Assembly: GCA_012035435.1 (NCBI GenBank)
Contig: JAAUPH010000146.1
Location: 1 to 6,294, forward strand
From: Sphingopyxis sp.
GTDB lineage: Bacteria > Pseudomonadota > Alphaproteobacteria > Sphingomonadales > Sphingomonadaceae
Length of the DNA: 6,294 nt
Reading direction: 5' to 3'
Numbering within the stretch: position 1 is the stretch's first letter; every line of letters begins with the position of its first letter. This document shows positions 5,697 through 6,294 of the stretch, piece by piece. Below the pieces are notes generated by a model. It ran no database searches, was not told the origin of the DNA, and saw nothing but the letters and a program-made list of their open reading frames with translations. The translations under genes were made by a program, and so were the position numbers.

Positions 5697-5948
5697 GTGG
5701 ACGACAAGCGTAATTTGATCACCGCGATTCTGTTGTCGGTGCTGATCCTGATCGGCTGGAATTTCATTGCCGAACGCTTCTTCCCCGCGCCGCCGCCCGT
5801 AGAGGCGGTGCGGGATGCCCTCGGGCCAGTCATCATCATGCATCATGGGGCCGTGCCTTCAGGGCCATCCGGCCCCCCCGGAGCCTGGGCGAGGCTTTGC
5901 CTCGCCCGGATGCGCCACCCATCAGGAAAAGTGTCAACTAGTTTTTAA
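5697..5948 (+). pseudogene. yidC: Membrane protein insertase YidC, 5' fragment interrupted near 5808
   Basis: A GTG start at 5697 preceded by GAGAGAG (5682-5688) opens MDDKRNLITAILLSVLILIG, WNFIAERFFPAPPPVE. This is the typical YidC N-terminus: a short cytoplasmic D-x-K-R-N segment, one inner-membrane helix with a Gly-Trp end, then the start of the periplasmic domain. Full-length Gram-negative YidC is about 550-600 residues with a beta-sandwich periplasmic domain and five more membrane helices. Here only about 37 codons are YidC-like; from about 5808 the frame reads foreign sequence (VRDALGPVIIMHHGAVPSGP and on) to a TAA at 5946-5948. The remainder of the gene is absent from the window. Since YidC is essential where tested, this indicates insertion with another functional copy, a mixed population, or an assembly chimera. 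Confidence 0.85.
5809..5928. other. GC-rich, multi-hairpin segment at the yidC junction
   Basis: About 120 bases with dense self-complementarity and no convincing gene. The strongest stem is GGGCGAGGC (5887-5895) with GCCTCGCCC (5899-5907) around TTT, extended by a T-G and a C-G pair to 5885-5909. GGGGCCG (5847-5853) pairs with CGGCCCC (5870-5876) around an inner GCC/GGC stem, and CATCCGG (5866-5872) can alternatively pair with CCGGATG (5906-5912). A CAT-rich stretch sits at 5831-5846 and seven C at 5873-5879. It begins where YidC coding ends and stops where the AT-rich DNA begins, which suits the subterminal structure of a mobile element or a structured RNA. The exact left border is uncertain by several bases, and no known terminal repeat was recognised. 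Confidence 0.45.
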
Positions 5949-6128
5949 ATGAAGTCTATTAAGTCATATTTGAACTCATTTATGCATTCGGTTCAGTAGA
6001 TACAAATGAATAAACAAAAAAAATTGATAATCAAGTAATCATTAACCATTCGTATTTAAATAATAAAATGACAATAAATAATATATCAAATTTCTTAATA
6101 TTGATAACTGTTAGGCTGAGACACGGGC
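5929..6128. other. AT-rich non-coding segment, probable foreign DNA
   Basis: Positions 5941-6110 have 35 G or C in 170 bases (21%), against roughly two-thirds in the genes before it. No gene is supported. It contains short phased repeats (AAGTC at 5952 and 5961, AACTC at 5973), a TTGAT-A-ATCAA palindrome (6024-6034) beside an A8 run (6016-6023), and TATCAA (6084-6089) inverted as TTGATA (6101-6106). On the minus strand the 6024-6034 hairpin followed by T8 could weakly terminate the gene ending at 6129, but the stem is nearly all A-T. Such tracts are common at the edges of mobile elements and genomic islands. Confidence 0.45.
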
Positions 6129-6294
6129 TTACGCTTGCAGCAGATTGGTATCCTCTTCCGGGGTGCTGGATGTACGCGACTGTGCTTTGATCGCTTCATC
6201 TTCACTAGTCAAATCACCTTCGGCGGCCGTGGTGAGGGGCGCGGACGGCTGACTTGGTGATGGGGACGGCGGTCGTGGCCCCTTGGACAGTTGC
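6129..6294 (-). CDS. Unrecognised protein, C-terminal fragment
   Basis: On the minus strand the frame from 6293 is open to a TAA at 6131-6129, giving 54 C-terminal codons; the other two minus frames are closed. The tail begins QLSKGPRPPSPSPSQPSAPL, continues TTAAEGDLTSEDEAIKAQSR and ends TSSTPEEDTNLLQA. It is a proline/serine-rich linker followed by an acidic, probably disordered or helical C-terminus, without cysteine, tryptophan or membrane segments. No family is recognised; such tails occur on transposase-like DNA-binding proteins, on regulators and on many others, so no function is proposed. It points towards the AT-rich segment and the broken yidC, so it belongs to the foreign side of the junction. 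The codon composition is moderately GC-rich, unlike the AT-rich spacer beside it. Confidence 0.45.
   Translation of the reverse strand, partial: QLSKGPRPPSPSPSQPSAPLTTAAEGDLTSEDEAIKAQSRTSSTPEEDTNLLQA

Noticed and set aside
5808..5812. GTGCG at the yidC break resembles the 5' end of a group II intron.
   Set aside because: Five bases are weak evidence; no domain I loop motifs, no domain V and no sense-strand reverse transcriptase are visible in the 480 bases available.
6016..6034. Minus-strand hairpin TTGA-TTA-TCAA followed by T8 as a terminator for the gene ending at 6129.
   Set aside because: The stem is four or five mostly A-T pairs, lies nearly 100 bases after the stop in a very AT-rich tract, and is easily coincidental.
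6110..6116. GTTAGGC, matching the integron attC core GTTRRRY; on the minus strand GCCTAAC lies soon after the stop of the gene at 6129.
   Set aside because: No partner core box with matching inverted arms is found within the usual attC distance on either side, and the surrounding AT-rich DNA does not fold as an attC.

Overview
The window reads as a GC-rich alphaproteobacterial chromosome, most probably a sphingomonad (Sphingopyxis-like). The protein styles, the GC-heavy third codon positions and the gene order rpmH-rnpA-yidD-yidC support this. The genus is inference; the rpmH-rnpA-yidD-yidC block itself is seen directly.

Layout. Positions 1-157 (minus strand) hold the N-terminus of a YifB/ComM-type Mg-chelatase-like ATPase cut by the window edge. 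A divergent intergenic region follows, with a REP-like imperfect inverted repeat (282-353) and a promoter with a perfect 10+2+10 palindrome (383-404). Next comes a tight plus-strand cluster, 412-3606: TetR regulator, DUF4287 small protein, glutathione S-transferase-like protein, DUF1428 protein, two-domain VOC/glyoxalase protein (frameshifted in this sequence) and a 3-demethylubiquinone-methyltransferase-like VOC protein. Spacing is -1, 27, 14, -4 and 16 bp, so it is probably one operon. It looks like a small detoxification or electrophile-response unit autoregulated by its TetR protein; the inducer is unknown.

After an 84-bp gap, 3691-4425 encodes an exported protein resembling predicted periplasmic ClpP/crotonase-fold proteins. 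A small PGPGW-like membrane protein (4482-4808) follows and is closed by a clear rho-independent terminator. The housekeeping cluster then starts: rpmH (ribosomal protein L34), rnpA (RNase P protein), yidD (membrane insertion factor) and yidC (insertase). The first three are intact. yidC keeps only about 37 recognisable codons before the sequence changes character near 5808.

The right end (about 5809-6294) does not belong to yidC. It starts with about 120 GC-rich bases full of hairpins, followed by about 170 bases at only 21% G+C (35 G/C in 5941-6110), then the C-terminal 54 codons of an unrecognised minus-strand gene. This fits the edge of an inserted mobile element or island of unknown family, or an assembly chimera. 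Because YidC is normally essential, the junction is the most important thing to verify.
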